Positions 8,250 to 16,587 of a stretch of 64,000 nucleotides of DNA are shown here, piece after piece. Within the stretch, counting starts at the first letter, position 1, and every line of letters begins with the position of its first letter. Below the pieces are notes generated by a model that did not search any database, was not told where the DNA came from, and worked only from the letters and a program-made list of their open reading frames with translations. Source of the DNA: Bryobacteraceae bacterium (GTDB taxonomy: Bacteria; Acidobacteriota; Terriglobia; Bryobacterales; Bryobacteraceae); assembly GCA_947458745.1 (NCBI GenBank), contig CANGYQ010000001.1, positions 372,001-436,000 on the forward strand, given 5' to 3'. A program made the position numbers and the translations under genes.

Positions 8250-9561
8250 ACTGTTTTGGCCTGCCACCGCGGGTCTGCTGGCCCTAGCCGCCGGAGCCCC
8301 GGCGCTGAAGGCCGAAGAAGTGCTGGAGCTGTCGCTGAAGCAGGCGGTGGACTTGGCCTTGGCCCCAGATGGCACCACCCGGACACAACTGGCCCGGGAA
8401 GCCGTGACTGCCGCCCTGGCCCGCCAGCGGCAGAGCCTGGCCGCCCTACTGCCGAATGTCGATGCCTCAGTGGCTTATGCCGACCAGACGCGCAATCTCC
8501 GCACGTTTGGTTTGAACTTTTCGATTCCCGGCATCGGCGCGATTCCATCGCTCGCGGGGCCGTTCAGCGTTTACGATCTGCGGGCCACCGCCACCCAGAC
8601 GGTGTTTGATCTGGCGGCCCTCAAGCGCTACCAGGCTGGCCGCCGGGGGGCCGATCAGGCCCGGGCCGAGGTGGATGCCGCTGCTGACCAGACCATTGAG
8701 CGAGTGGCCCGCGCCTACTTGGCCGCACTGGCCGCCCAGGCCAACGTCGAGTCCGCTGAAGCCAACGTCACCCTGTCCGAGGCCATCGTGAAGCTGACGC
8801 GTTCGCAGAAGGACGCCGGCACCGGCACCGGCATCGAGATCACCCGGGCGCAGGTGCAACTGGCCAATGAGCAGCAACGTCTGCTGGTGGCCCGCAATGA
8901 ACTCTCCCGCGCTCAACTGCGGCTGCTGCGGGAGGCGGGCATCTCGATGAAGGACACCGTCCGGCTGACCGACAAGCTGGCCTATCAGCCGGTTGATCTT
9001 GGTCCTGCGCCCGCCCCGGACCGGGCTGACCTGAAGGCGCAGCAGGCTCGCGAAACGGCCGTTCGCGCCGGCTACGAAGCGGCGAAATGGGAGCGGCTGC
9101 CGTCGGTGGTGGCCTCAGGCGACTACGGCACGACCGGCCCTGCGGCCAACAACTCCATCCCCACCCGTTCAGTGGGCGTAGCGGTGCGGCTGCCGGTGTT
9201 CGACGGTGGCCGTCGCGATGCCCGGCGGGCCGAAGCCGGTTCGGCCTGGCGGGCGGAACAGATCCGGACCCGCGACCTCCAGCAGCAGATCCAATTGGAA
9301 CTGCGCCTAGCGGCCGACGGGGTACGGGCGGCCGAGAGCCAGTTGAAGACCGCTGAACTGGGCGCTCAGTTGGCACAGACCGAAGTGGAGCAGGCTAAGC
9401 GCCGCTATGAGGCCGGCGTCACCAACTCACTCGAGCTGACTGATGCGCAGACGCGCCTGGTGCGCGCCCGGGACAACTATCTGGCGGCGCTGTTCAGCCA
9501 CAACGCAGCGCGGCTGGACTACACGGCGGCGTTGGGCACCATCTCCCGGACGATCCGGTAA
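8242..9561 (+). CDS. TolC family outer-membrane efflux protein
   Basis: 439 residues with a signal peptide (LFWPATAGLLALAAGAPALKAEE). Two related halves of long helical, coiled-coil-prone sequence (for example LARQRQSLAALLPNVDASVAYADQTRN near residue 65 and YEAAKWERLPSVVASGDYGTTG near residue 275) show the duplicated OEP domain layout of TolC proteins. It forms the outer-membrane channel for the downstream ABC exporter. The E. coli ybhGFSR operon lacks its own TolC, so this operon is more self-contained. Confidence 0.93.
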   Translation: MSRLFWPATAGLLALAAGAPALKAEEVLELSLKQAVDLALAPDGTTRTQLAREAVTAALARQRQSLAALLPNVDASVAYADQTRNLRTFGLNFSIPGIGAIPSLAGPFSVYDLRATATQTVFDLAALKRYQAGRRGADQARAEVDAAADQTIERVARAYLAALAAQANVESAEANVTLSEAIVKLTRSQKDAGTGTGIEITRAQVQLANEQQRLLVARNELSRAQLRLLREAGISMKDTVRLTDKLAYQPVDLGPAPAPDRADLKAQQARETAVRAGYEAAKWERLPSVVASGDYGTTGPAANNSIPTRSVGVAVRLPVFDGGRRDARRAEAGSAWRAEQIRTRDLQQQIQLELRLAADGVRAAESQLKTAELGAQLAQTEVEQAKRRYEAGVTNSLELTDAQTRLVRARDNYLAALFSHNAARLDYTAALGTISRTIR

Positions 9562-9573
9562 GGACACCTTTTC

Positions 9574-10749
9574 ATGAAACGCGTACTTCCCTTCGTGATT
9601 CTGGCCGCTGCTGCGGGTGGCGGCTTTTACTGGTGGCGGACCACCCAGGTGGGCAGCGACGGCCGCATCTTGCTGTCCGGCAATCTGGAACTGAAGCAGT
9701 ATGAGATCAGCTTCAAGTCGGCGGGGCGCCTGGTGGAGCTGACGGCGGACGAAGGCACGTCGGTCAAGAGGGGGGCTCTGCTGGCGCGGATCGACCCCCA
9801 GCAAGTGGCCCAAACCAGAGACCGGGAGCAGGCCGCCGTGCGGGTGGCGGAAACGCAACTGGTGCAGACGGGCCTCGCGGTGGAGTATCAGAAAGCGGCC
9901 AGCGAATCAGAAATCGCCCTCCGGCGCGCCGAACTGGCCCAGACCCAGGCCGTCTTGCGGCAGTTGGAAGCAGGCAGCCGTCCCCAGGAAAAGCGCGCCT
10001 CGCAAGCCGCGGTGGAGGATCTGCGCGTTCAGTTCAAGCTGGCCTCGGCAGACTGGGACCGCGCCCAGAAGCTCCACCAGAACGACGACATTTCGACGGC
10101 TCAGTTTGACCAGTGGCGCACCCGAAAGGAATCACTGAGTGCCGCCCTCCGCCAGGCCGAGCAGCGCCTGGCGATGGTTGAAGAAGGGCCGCGGGTGGAA
10201 GAACTGGAGGCCGCTCGGGCCAGTGTCGCCCGCGCCACGGCGGCGCTGCGGTTGGCGGAAGCCTCCCGGGTGGCGGTCCGTCAACGCGAGCAGGAAGCCG
10301 TCACGCGTCGTGCTGAAATAGCGCGGGCGCGCTTGAATGCGCAGGTATTCGAAACGCAGTTGGCCGACACGCAGGTGTTCGCCCCCGCCGACGGTGTCGT
10401 AATGGTGAAGAGCACAGAAGTGGGGGATGTGGTGGCCGCCGGCACCAGCCTGCTGTCGATTGGCGACCTGGACCATCCCTGGCTGCGCGGCTATGTGAGC
10501 GAAACGCAGTTGGGCCGCGTCAAGCTGGGGCAACGCGTAAAGATCACCACCGACTCTTATCGCGGCAAAGTTTACGAAGGGCGCGTTTCATTCATCGCCG
10601 CGGAAGCCGAGTTCACCCCTAAACAGATCCAGACCAAGGAAGAACGGGTGAAGCTGGTCTACCGGATCAAGGTGGACGTCAACAATATTGCGCGTGAGTT
10701 GAAATCCAACATGCCCGTTGACGCCGAGATCCTCACGGACGAAAAGTAG
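9574..10749 (+). CDS. HlyD/YbhG-type membrane fusion protein
   Basis: 391 residues. One N-terminal membrane helix (VLPFVILAAAAGGGFYWW), a biotinyl-lipoyl-like half domain (GNLELKQYEISFKSAGRLVELTADEGTSVKRGALLARIDP), a long coiled-coil hairpin (roughly residues 85-250), then the second lipoyl half (VFAPADGVVMVKSTEVGDVVAAGTSLLSIGDL) and beta-barrel domain. It bridges the inner-membrane ABC-2 permeases to the TolC-type protein. Closest in layout to E. coli YbhG. Confidence 0.93.
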   Translation: MKRVLPFVILAAAAGGGFYWWRTTQVGSDGRILLSGNLELKQYEISFKSAGRLVELTADEGTSVKRGALLARIDPQQVAQTRDREQAAVRVAETQLVQTGLAVEYQKAASESEIALRRAELAQTQAVLRQLEAGSRPQEKRASQAAVEDLRVQFKLASADWDRAQKLHQNDDISTAQFDQWRTRKESLSAALRQAEQRLAMVEEGPRVEELEAARASVARATAALRLAEASRVAVRQREQEAVTRRAEIARARLNAQVFETQLADTQVFAPADGVVMVKSTEVGDVVAAGTSLLSIGDLDHPWLRGYVSETQLGRVKLGQRVKITTDSYRGKVYEGRVSFIAAEAEFTPKQIQTKEERVKLVYRIKVDVNNIARELKSNMPVDAEILTDEK

Positions 10750-10758
10750 CCGCGCGCA

Positions 10759-11496
10759 ATGCCCTCCTCTCCTGCCATCGAACTCCGCCACGTCACCCGC
10801 CGCTTTGGCACCGTCACGGCGGTGGACGGGTTGTCGTTGTCGGTGGCGGCGGGCGAAGTGTTTGGGCTGGTGGGCCCGGATGGCGCCGGCAAGACCACCA
10901 CACTCCGCATGTTAACCGGCCTGCTTGATCCCACCGAAGGCCAGGTGCTGGTGGGGGGCGATGAGGTCAGCACGCATCTGGATCAGGTGAAGGACAAGAT
11001 CGGATACATGGCGCAGCGGTTCGGGCTGTACACCGATCTGACGGTGGAAGAGAACATGGCCTTCTACGCCGACCTGTTCGGCGTCACCGGCGGCGATCGC
11101 GATGCCTTGATGGTCCGGCTGCTGGCAATGACGCGCATGGCCCCGTTCCGCACGCGCCCGGCGGGCAAGCTTTCCGGCGGCATGAAGCAGAAGCTGGCGT
11201 TGATGTGCACGCTGCTGCATCATCCCCGGATTCTGTTTCTGGATGAACCCACCAACGGCGTCGATCCGCTGTCGCGCCGGGATTTCTGGGTGATCCTTGA
11301 CGAGCTGGTGGCCCAGGGTCTGACGCTGATGGTCTCCACCGCTTACCTGGATGAAGCGGAGCGCTGCCACCGCGTCGGCCTGCTGCACCACGGCCGGCTG
11401 ATCCATTGCGACTCTCCGGCGGCCTTGAAGCAGCTCTACGGAGCCTCAACGCTGGAGGCCGCTTTTGTCGCAGCCATCGAAAGGCAGGCGGCATGA
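10759..11496 (+). CDS. ABC transporter ATPase, equivalent to the N-terminal half of YbhF
   Basis: 245 residues with a complete ATPase: Walker A GPDGAGKTTT (residues 39-48), Q-loop near MAQRFGLYTDLTVEEN, signature LSGGMKQKLAL and Walker B ILFLDEPTNGVD. The D in GPDGAGKT replaces the usual N, as is typical of the first ATPase domain of YbhF-like tandem proteins. The stop overlaps the next ATPase gene by 4 bases. In E. coli these two ATPases are one polypeptide; here they are separate but coupled, so the pump probably uses a heterodimer. Confidence 0.93.
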   Translation: MPSSPAIELRHVTRRFGTVTAVDGLSLSVAAGEVFGLVGPDGAGKTTTLRMLTGLLDPTEGQVLVGGDEVSTHLDQVKDKIGYMAQRFGLYTDLTVEENMAFYADLFGVTGGDRDALMVRLLAMTRMAPFRTRPAGKLSGGMKQKLALMCTLLHHPRILFLDEPTNGVDPLSRRDFWVILDELVAQGLTLMVSTAYLDEAERCHRVGLLHHGRLIHCDSPAALKQLYGASTLEAAFVAAIERQAA

Positions 11497-12257
11497 GCGG
11501 CCCTGCCGTCCTCATCGAGCACCTGACCAAGCGCTTTGCCGATTTCGTCGCGGTCGACGACGTCAACCTGACGGTCCAGCGGGGTGAGATCTTCGGGTTT
11601 TTGGGCCCCAACGGCGCGGGCAAATCCACCACCATCCGGGTGCTGTGCGGTCTGTTGGCGCCCACCTCCGGCCGGGCCACCGTGCTGGGCTACGACGTCG
11701 CCACCCAGCCGGAACTGGTGAAGCGATCGATCGGCTACATGTCGCAGAAGTTCTCGCTCTACGACGATCTGACTGTGGAAGAGAACATCGACTTCTTCTC
11801 CGGCATCTATGGCGTGGCACCGGACAAGCGGGCCGAGCGCAAAGCGTTCGCCTTGAAGATGGCCCGCATCGAGGATCGCCGCCACGACATGACCCGCCTG
11901 CTCTCCGGTGGCTACAAACAGCGTCTGGCACTGGGCTGCGCCATCTTGCATGAGCCCTCGATTGTGTTTCTCGATGAGCCCACCTCCGGCGTTGACCCCA
12001 TCGCCCGCCGGAGCTTCTGGGAGTTGATCCATCAGATGGCCGCCGAGGGCAAGACCGTGTTCGTTACCACGCACTACATGGATGAGGCCGAATACTGCCA
12101 CCGCGTCTCGTTGATGTACGGCGGCAAGATGGTGGCACTGGGCACCCCGGCGGACCTGAAGAGCGCGCTCGCCGCGCGCCAGCCGGAGCTGATTTCGCCC
12201 ACCATGGCGGATGTCTTTATCGAGACGATTGAGGCATTGGAGGCGGCCCGAGCATGA
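11493..12257 (+). CDS. ABC transporter ATPase, equivalent to the C-terminal half of YbhF
   Basis: 254 residues from the ATG at 11493, which sits in an ATGA overlap with the preceding ATPase (the frame is open further upstream, but that part overlaps the upstream gene and does not look like protein of this family). Walker A GPNGAGKSTT, signature LSGGYKQRLAL and Walker B IVFLDEPTSGVD are all intact, followed by the switch region FVTTHYMDEAEYC. It powers export together with its neighbour. The end overlaps the first permease gene by 4 bases. Confidence 0.93.
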   Translation: MSGPAVLIEHLTKRFADFVAVDDVNLTVQRGEIFGFLGPNGAGKSTTIRVLCGLLAPTSGRATVLGYDVATQPELVKRSIGYMSQKFSLYDDLTVEENIDFFSGIYGVAPDKRAERKAFALKMARIEDRRHDMTRLLSGGYKQRLALGCAILHEPSIVFLDEPTSGVDPIARRSFWELIHQMAAEGKTVFVTTHYMDEAEYCHRVSLMYGGKMVALGTPADLKSALAARQPELISPTMADVFIETIEALEAARA

Positions 12258-13387
12258 ACCTCCGCCGTTACCGCGCCATCGCCCGCAAGGAGTTTCTGCA
12301 CATCACGCGGGACCCGCGCAGTTTGAGCATCTCCTTGACGCTGCCGCTGGTGATCCTGCTGTTGTTTGGCTATGCGCTGTCGCTGGATGTCAACCGCATC
12401 CTCACCGTTGTGGACGACCGGGACCGCTCGCCCGAAAGCCGCGCCTTGATTGAGCGCTTCTCCAGTTCCGGATACTTTGCCGTCACCGGCCATGTCTCCA
12501 GTACGCGGCAGATCAATACCCAGATCAATAGCAGCCGAGCCATGGTGGCCATCGTGGTGCCCGAGAACTTCTCCCGGTACATCGCCCAGGGACAGACGGC
12601 CCAAGTGCAGCTGCTGGTGGACGGCAGTGACTCCAATACCGCCGCCATTGCCCGCAGCTATGCGGAGAACATTGTGCGGCAGTTTGCCCTGGAGCAGCGA
12701 GAACGGGCCCAGAATCTCCGCGGGCTGCCCAAGACCAAGCAGCCCGTGGACCTGCGCGCGCGCATCGTCTACAACGACGATCTGCGCTCGCGTAACTACA
12801 TCGTCCCGGGCCTGATCGCCGTCATCCTGATGATCATCGCCTCCATGTTGACCTCGCTCACAGTGGCGCGCGAATGGGAGACCGGCACCATGGAGCAGCT
12901 GGTTTCGACACCGGTCCGCCCGGTGGAACTGCTGCTGGGCAAGCTGACCGCCTTCTTTGCGGTGGGCATGGTGGACATGGTGGTGTGCCTGATCGCCGCG
13001 GTCTTCATCTTCAATGTCCCGCTCAAGGGCAGTGTGGTGGAGCTGTTCGGCATCAGCATGTTGTTCCTGTTTGGCGTGCTCTGCTGGGGCATCATGCTCT
13101 CCACCATGGCCAAGAATCAGGCGATGGCGTATCAGATGGGGATGCTCACCAGCTTCTTGCCGGCCTTTCTGCTGTCCGGCTTCATTTACTCCACCGAGAA
13201 CATGCCGCTGGTGATCCAGGGCATCTCTTATCTGGTTCCCGCGCGGTATTTCATCACCATCCTGAAGGGCATCTTCCTCAAGGGTGTCTCGCTGCGCGTG
13301 ATGTGGGTGGAAGTGCTGTTTCTCACGCTCTACGCGTTGTTCGTTTTCGTCCGGACCATGCGCAAGATGCGCTTGAAGGTGGCTTAA
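12254..13387 (+). CDS. ABC-2 type permease (YbhS-like)
   Basis: 377 residues. The usual ABC-2/YhhJ layout is visible: an N-terminal RKEFLHITRDPRSLSISLTLPLVILLLFGYAL helix, a long periplasmic loop (about residues 55-175), then five hydrophobic helices, with the conserved WETGTMEQLVSTPVRPVELLLGK cytoplasmic loop before them. It forms one half of the inner-membrane channel. Coupled to both neighbours (4-base overlap upstream, 2-base gap downstream). Confidence 0.92.
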   Translation: MNLRRYRAIARKEFLHITRDPRSLSISLTLPLVILLLFGYALSLDVNRILTVVDDRDRSPESRALIERFSSSGYFAVTGHVSSTRQINTQINSSRAMVAIVVPENFSRYIAQGQTAQVQLLVDGSDSNTAAIARSYAENIVRQFALEQRERAQNLRGLPKTKQPVDLRARIVYNDDLRSRNYIVPGLIAVILMIIASMLTSLTVAREWETGTMEQLVSTPVRPVELLLGKLTAFFAVGMVDMVVCLIAAVFIFNVPLKGSVVELFGISMLFLFGVLCWGIMLSTMAKNQAMAYQMGMLTSFLPAFLLSGFIYSTENMPLVIQGISYLVPARYFITILKGIFLKGVSLRVMWVEVLFLTLYALFVFVRTMRKMRLKVA

Positions 13388-13389
13388 CG

Positions 13390-14538
13390 ATGTGGGACCG
13401 GTTGCGTCATATCATTCGCAAAGAACTGCTGCAGGCACTGCGGGAGCCGCGCATGCGGGTGATGCTCATCATGCCGCCGGTGCTGCAGCTGTTGATCTTC
13501 GGCTACGCCGTTAACCTGGACGTGGAGCATTCGCGTGTGGCGTTCATTGATGGTGACCGCACGCCCGCCAGCCGCGAGCTGCGGGCCCGCTTTGCCGGGT
13601 CGCGCTTCTTTGTGGTGGTCGATGCGGCGGCGGAATCGGACCCTGACCGGATGCTGGACCGCGGCGATGTGCAAGCCGTGGCGCGCATCCTGCCGGGTTT
13701 CGCGCGAGATCTGTCACGCGGACAGACGGCCACCATGCAGATTCTGATCGACGGCACCAACTCGAATGCGGCGTCACTGATTTCGTCCCAGGCGGCGGGC
13801 GTCGTGTCCACCTATTCAGCGGAATGGCTGGCCCGCTGGCAGCAGGACCGTCTGGTCGGCCGCGCGGTGCTGGAACCGCTGCGGGTGGTGATCCCGCGCG
13901 TCAGCTCCGCCGACCGCGTCTGGTTCAATCCCGATCTACTCAGCCGCAATTACTTTATCCCCGGTGTCATCGCCAACATCCTGGTGCTGGTCACCATCAT
14001 GGTGACGGCCATGGCCATCGTGCGCGAAAAAGAGATTGGCACGATGGAGCAGCTGATGGTGACGCCCATTCAGCCCATTGAGCTGATGCTGGGCAAGACC
14101 TTGCCGTTCGCCTTAGTCGGCATGGTGAATCTGGTGATGGTGACCGGTGTGTCGCTGCTGCTATTTGAAGTGCCGTTCCGCGGGAGCTTCGCATTTCTGG
14201 CGGCGTCCACGTTGTTGTTCCTGATGACCACACTGGGCGCGGGACTTTTCATCTCCACGCTGGCGCAGACGCAGCAGCAGGCGATGTTGTCCACGTCTAT
14301 GTTCTTTCAGCCGGCCTTCATGTTGAGCGGCTTCACGTTCCCCATCCGCAACATGCCGGAAGTGGCGCAGTGGATCACCTATCTCAACCCGCTGCGGTAC
14401 TACATGGAGATCGTCCGCGGCGTGTTTCTGAAAGGAAATGGCGCAGAGACTTACTGGCCGCAGATGCTGGCGCTGTTTGGCATCGGAACCTTGATTCTGA
14501 CCGTCAGCGTCTTGCGCTTCAAGAAGCGGCTCGACTGA
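13390..14538 (+). CDS. ABC-2 type permease (YbhR-like)
   Basis: 382 residues from the ATG at 13390; the frame is open much further upstream, but that part lies inside the previous permease in another frame. Same architecture as its neighbour: RKELLQALREPRMRVMLIMPPVLQLLIFGYAVNLD at the start, a periplasmic loop, then KEIGTMEQLMVTPIQPIELMLGK and five helices. The two permeases are clearly paralogous and probably form a heterodimer. Drug, lipid or another hydrophobic substrate is possible; E. coli YbhFSR has been linked to antibiotic tolerance and cation extrusion. Confidence 0.92.
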   Translation: MWDRLRHIIRKELLQALREPRMRVMLIMPPVLQLLIFGYAVNLDVEHSRVAFIDGDRTPASRELRARFAGSRFFVVVDAAAESDPDRMLDRGDVQAVARILPGFARDLSRGQTATMQILIDGTNSNAASLISSQAAGVVSTYSAEWLARWQQDRLVGRAVLEPLRVVIPRVSSADRVWFNPDLLSRNYFIPGVIANILVLVTIMVTAMAIVREKEIGTMEQLMVTPIQPIELMLGKTLPFALVGMVNLVMVTGVSLLLFEVPFRGSFAFLAASTLLFLMTTLGAGLFISTLAQTQQQAMLSTSMFFQPAFMLSGFTFPIRNMPEVAQWITYLNPLRYYMEIVRGVFLKGNGAETYWPQMLALFGIGTLILTVSVLRFKKRLD

Positions 14539-14551
14539 CGCGCGGAAGCGC

Positions 14552-16336
14552 CTAGATGACAGCGGTCGAGAATCCGCTGGATAAAGGCAAGGAGCGGCCG
14601 CGTTTGCTGGCCGCCTCCGCCAGATCGTGCTTCACCTTAGCAATCACGCTGTCCCAGTCACCACGTCGCGGCTGACGGTACAGCGTCATCGACGGATACC
14701 ACGGGCTATCCGGCCGGTCCAGCATCCAGCGCCAGTCTGGCGCATGGGGGATCAGCGCCCAAACCGGACATCCCAGCGACCCCGCCAGATGCGCCACCGA
14801 AGTATCGACACTGATCACCAGGTCCATCTGGGAGATGGCGGCAGCGGTGTCGACAAAGGTGTGCAGATGCTCGGCCAACGAGATCATCCCGTGCGGTGCC
14901 GTGGCATCCGGCTGCAACGTGAACCAGTGGACGCCCAGCTCCAGCAGCGGCCGGATGGTGTCCAGCGGGATGGAGCGGTGGTGATCGTTTTTGTGATTCG
15001 GATTGCCCAGCCAGACCAGCCCGATCCGGGGCCCGTCAAACTGCTTGAGGCGCGTTTCCCATTTCTGATTGGCTTCCGTGGGAACTTCTACATAGGGGAT
15101 TGGCGCGGGGACCGTCTCCAGCGTCGTACCGAACAGGAGCGGCAAACTCATGATCGGAATCTGCGCTTCGATCAACGGCAGTTCGTCACCAATGGCGTAC
15201 ACTTCCCCGACACCCGGAACCGTTCTCAGTAGGGGCACCAGTGGGGCATGACATTCCACCACCACAGAGGCGCCACGGGCTTCCGCCAGGGCGGCGTAGC
15301 GGATGAACTGCAGCGTGTCGCCCAGGCCTTGCTCAGCCCACAGAAGAACGCGGCCGCCATTCAGATCCTGGCCCGCCCAGCGGGGATGTTCGCCATGACG
15401 GCGGATGCTGCGCACCTGATCGAAGCGCCACTCAAAGCCGCGCCAGCCGGCGGCCAGATCACCCTTCAACAGACGGACCAGTCCCATGTTCCAGTTGGCT
15501 TCCGCATGGTGAGGGTCAAACGTCAAGGCGCGCTGGTAGCTGGTGACGGCACCGTCGAGATCATTCAGCGCCAGCAGCACGTTGCCCAAATTGTTGTGCG
15601 CTTCGCGGTGGTGCGGCCAGTCACCCAGCAAGCGGCGGTACGTGCTGGCCGCTTCGTCCAGCCGGTCCTGCTGTTGCAGGGCCAGGCCCAGGTTATAGCG
15701 AGCTTCGCCATAGTGCGGCGCATGATGCAACGCCCGGCGATAGGAGGCCACGGCGCTGTCCAGTCGTCCACTGGCGTGCAGCAGGATACCAAGGTTGTTG
15801 TGCGCGTCCTTGTGTTTGGGTGACAACGCCAGCGTGCGCTCATAGCAGCGCAACCCGTCGGCCGGCCGGTTCAGCATGGTCAGCGTGACGCCCAGGTTGA
15901 ACCAGGCCTCAGCGTTCGTGGGCGCCAGCACCGTACAGCGTTCATAATGCTGCGCCGCTTCTTCCAACTGGCCGCCGCGATGGAGCAGGTTGCCCAGCCG
16001 CCAGAGAATGCCCGCGTCATCGGGCTGTTGGTCCAGTGCCTGACGGTAACAGGCAATGGCTCCGGAAAGATTCTGTTGATGTTCGAGAATAGCCCCCAGG
16101 TGGGAGCAGTAGGTGGCCGTCGGGCCGCCCAGCCGGATAGCCTGGGCGATCAAGCTGCAGGCCTTGTCCGCGTGGCCGCTTTCGGCGGCAATCACACCCA
16201 GCAGGTCCAACGCATCGGGATCTTCCGGGCGCTCGGCCAGAATGCGTGAAAGCACGCGTTCTGCTTGGCGCAGCCGGCCAGACCGGTGGTGGGCCACGGC
16301 GCGGTGAAAACTGGCGCGATGGGGTGAGGCAGTCAC
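14552..16336 (-). CDS. TPR protein with GT9-like glycosyltransferase domain
   Basis: 594 residues from a GTG start with AAGGAA upstream. Residues about 5-300 are eight or nine tetratricopeptide repeats (for example AEAWFNLGVTLTMLNRPADGLRCYERTLALSP). The C-terminal part (about 330-570) resembles the ADP-heptosyltransferase/GT9 fold, with LLWAEQGLGDTLQFIRYA and late SVDTSVAHLAGSLGCPVWAL. Such TPR-glycosyltransferase proteins often sit next to flagellin genes, and this one lies 250 bases downstream of the giant flagellin on the same strand. Glycosylation of flagellin is therefore a reasonable inference, not shown by sequence alone. Confidence 0.88.
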   Translation of the reverse strand: MTASPHRASFHRAVAHHRSGRLRQAERVLSRILAERPEDPDALDLLGVIAAESGHADKACSLIAQAIRLGGPTATYCSHLGAILEHQQNLSGAIACYRQALDQQPDDAGILWRLGNLLHRGGQLEEAAQHYERCTVLAPTNAEAWFNLGVTLTMLNRPADGLRCYERTLALSPKHKDAHNNLGILLHASGRLDSAVASYRRALHHAPHYGEARYNLGLALQQQDRLDEAASTYRRLLGDWPHHREAHNNLGNVLLALNDLDGAVTSYQRALTFDPHHAEANWNMGLVRLLKGDLAAGWRGFEWRFDQVRSIRRHGEHPRWAGQDLNGGRVLLWAEQGLGDTLQFIRYAALAEARGASVVVECHAPLVPLLRTVPGVGEVYAIGDELPLIEAQIPIMSLPLLFGTTLETVPAPIPYVEVPTEANQKWETRLKQFDGPRIGLVWLGNPNHKNDHHRSIPLDTIRPLLELGVHWFTLQPDATAPHGMISLAEHLHTFVDTAAAISQMDLVISVDTSVAHLAGSLGCPVWALIPHAPDWRWMLDRPDSPWYPSMTLYRQPRRGDWDSVIAKVKHDLAEAASKRGRSLPLSSGFSTAVI

Positions 16337-16354
16337 AAGGTTCCTTAACGCAGC

Positions 16355-16372
16355 ATTCCAAACGGTTGGAAT
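16355..16372. repeat. short inverted repeat upstream of the TPR-glycosyltransferase start
   Basis: ATTCCAA-ACGG-TTGGAAT, a perfect 7-base inverted repeat with a 4-base loop, 19 bases upstream of the GTG start. It could be an operator or a leader hairpin. No promoter boxes could be assigned around it. Confidence 0.45.
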
Positions 16373-16491
16373 TGCAGAAGTGTCGAGACAGCATTCGAGA
16401 CGCCCGCTCCGCTGGTGCCCATGGGCAGCAGACGGTTGGCGTCACCGGTGAATGGGATGGGATGAATTGAGCAGCCGCGATCCGCTGCCTG

Positions 16492-16525
16492 GCCTCAGGA
16501 GAGCACCCCGGCCGGGGCCGGAGGC
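16492..16525. terminator. GC-rich hairpin downstream of flagellin
   Basis: The palindrome CCCCGGCCGGGG (16506-16517) lies inside a wider GCCTC...GAGGC pairing, about 65 bases after the flagellin stop. No U-run follows. Termination of the flagellin message here is plausible because the next gene starts 155 bases further. Confidence 0.3.
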
Positions 16526-16587
16526 AGGCGCGTCAACGCCCACCCCACGGCACCAGACCGGAAGAGCCACTCAACTAGCCGCTGAGC

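Noticed and set aside
12874-13389. Long in-frame extension upstream of the second ABC-2 permease
   Set aside because: It lies inside the first permease gene in another frame, and the ATG at 13390 gives the normal family start.
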